A stretch of DNA of 64,000 bases, from the NCBI GenBank assembly GCA_025057755.1, contig JANWVC010000029.1, positions 16,196 through 80,195 on the forward strand. Reading direction: 5' to 3'. The notes under the pieces were generated by a model that was given only the letters and a program-made list of their open reading frames with translations, was not told the origin of the DNA and did no database searches. This DNA comes from Limisphaera sp. GTDB taxonomy: Bacteria; Verrucomicrobiota; Verrucomicrobiia; Limisphaerales; Limisphaeraceae. Shown here piece after piece: positions 63,797 through 64,000 of the stretch (positions are counted from its first letter, which is position 1; each line of letters begins with the position of its first letter). A program made the position numbers and the translations under genes.

Positions 63797-64000
63797 CGTT
63801 AACCCACATCATCTTGAAACGATCAAGCGCATCCTGCGCGAGCACGTGCCGGACTGTGAAGTCCGCGCTTTCGGCTCGCGCGTGGATTGGACGGCAAAAG
63901 ACTACTCCGACCTCGACCTGGTCGTTGTCGGAGAAAAAGCACTGCCTGCTGATACGCTCCGCCGCCTCAGAGAAGCCTTCGAAGAGTCCGATCTGCCCTT
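63789..64000 (+). CDS. MntA-type nucleotidyltransferase antitoxin, 5' part
   Basis: Only the first 70 residues are inside the window. Gly29-Ser30 followed by ten residues and Asp41-x-Asp43 form the GSX10DXD motif of minimal nucleotidyltransferases (AFGSRVDWTAKDYSDLDLVV). In HepT-MntA systems this protein uses ATP to adenylylate the toxin's tyrosine and silence it. The ATG at 63789 overlaps the toxin gene by eight bases, as expected for such a pair. The rest of the gene and any hsdS or hsdR lie beyond the right edge. Confidence 0.88.
   Translation, partial: MIDVNPHHLETIKRILREHVPDCEVRAFGSRVDWTAKDYSDLDLVVVGEKALPADTLRRLREAFEESDLP

Overview
The window looks like a chromosomal segment of a GC-rich Verrucomicrobiota bacterium, probably near the Limisphaerales/Pedosphaera group. 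This is inferred from gene content, not from a marker search. The pointers are a pseudopilin of the G-type found in large numbers in this phylum, a PEP-CTERM protein, DUF1080-type enzymes, LamG and autotransporter-repeat surface proteins ending in F/Y-Y/F-R-L, and a small conserved coiled-coil protein beginning MKTAYELAMERLN.

Left part (1-7.7 kb): the 5' two thirds of rpoD runs off the left edge. A 1.46 kb stretch without genes follows, then alaS. On the plus strand come a small coiled-coil protein, rpmE (L31) and prfA (RF1). From 7.7 to 20.6 kb the minus strand carries a respiratory complex I cluster in the order nuoB-C-D-E-F-G-H-I-J-K-L-M, with many ATGA overlaps. nuoA and nuoN are missing from the cluster. 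A plus-strand tRNA-Gln(CUG) sits between nuoE and nuoF.

From 21.5 to 25.3 kb a minus-strand run of five genes forms what looks like one operon: a small His/Cys-rich membrane protein, a pseudopilin, two paralogous choice-of-anchor M surface proteins and a Fur-family regulator. The last three are joined by ATGA/GTGA overlaps. A near-ideal inverted repeat, TTTTGCAA-N5-TTGCAAAA, covers the -35 region of the likely operon promoter. I infer an autoregulated, probably metal-responsive cell-surface system. It is the most interesting locus in the window.

From 26 to 46 kb are mostly housekeeping and regulatory genes: smc, a PocR-AraC regulator, a nitroreductase, a dienelactone hydrolase, a three-gene two-component cluster (PAS kinase, Rcp1-like receiver, receiver-PAS-kinase-receiver hybrid), a DUF554 membrane protein, two HAD phosphatases, clpP-clpX, era and pheA. 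A secreted DUF1080-PHP fusion lies between era and pheA.

From 46 to 61.5 kb are mainly exported proteins: an FG-GAP-like protein, a GH-like family 10 protein, a Tat-exported TIM-barrel epimerase-like protein, a large autotransporter-repeat protein, a membrane-anchored SGNH-TPR protein and a four-LamG protein. A strong rho-independent terminator closes this part. The right edge starts a type I restriction-modification locus: hsdM is followed, one base after its stop, by an intact HepT (HEPN) toxin gene and an overlapping MntA nucleotidyltransferase antitoxin gene cut by the window end.
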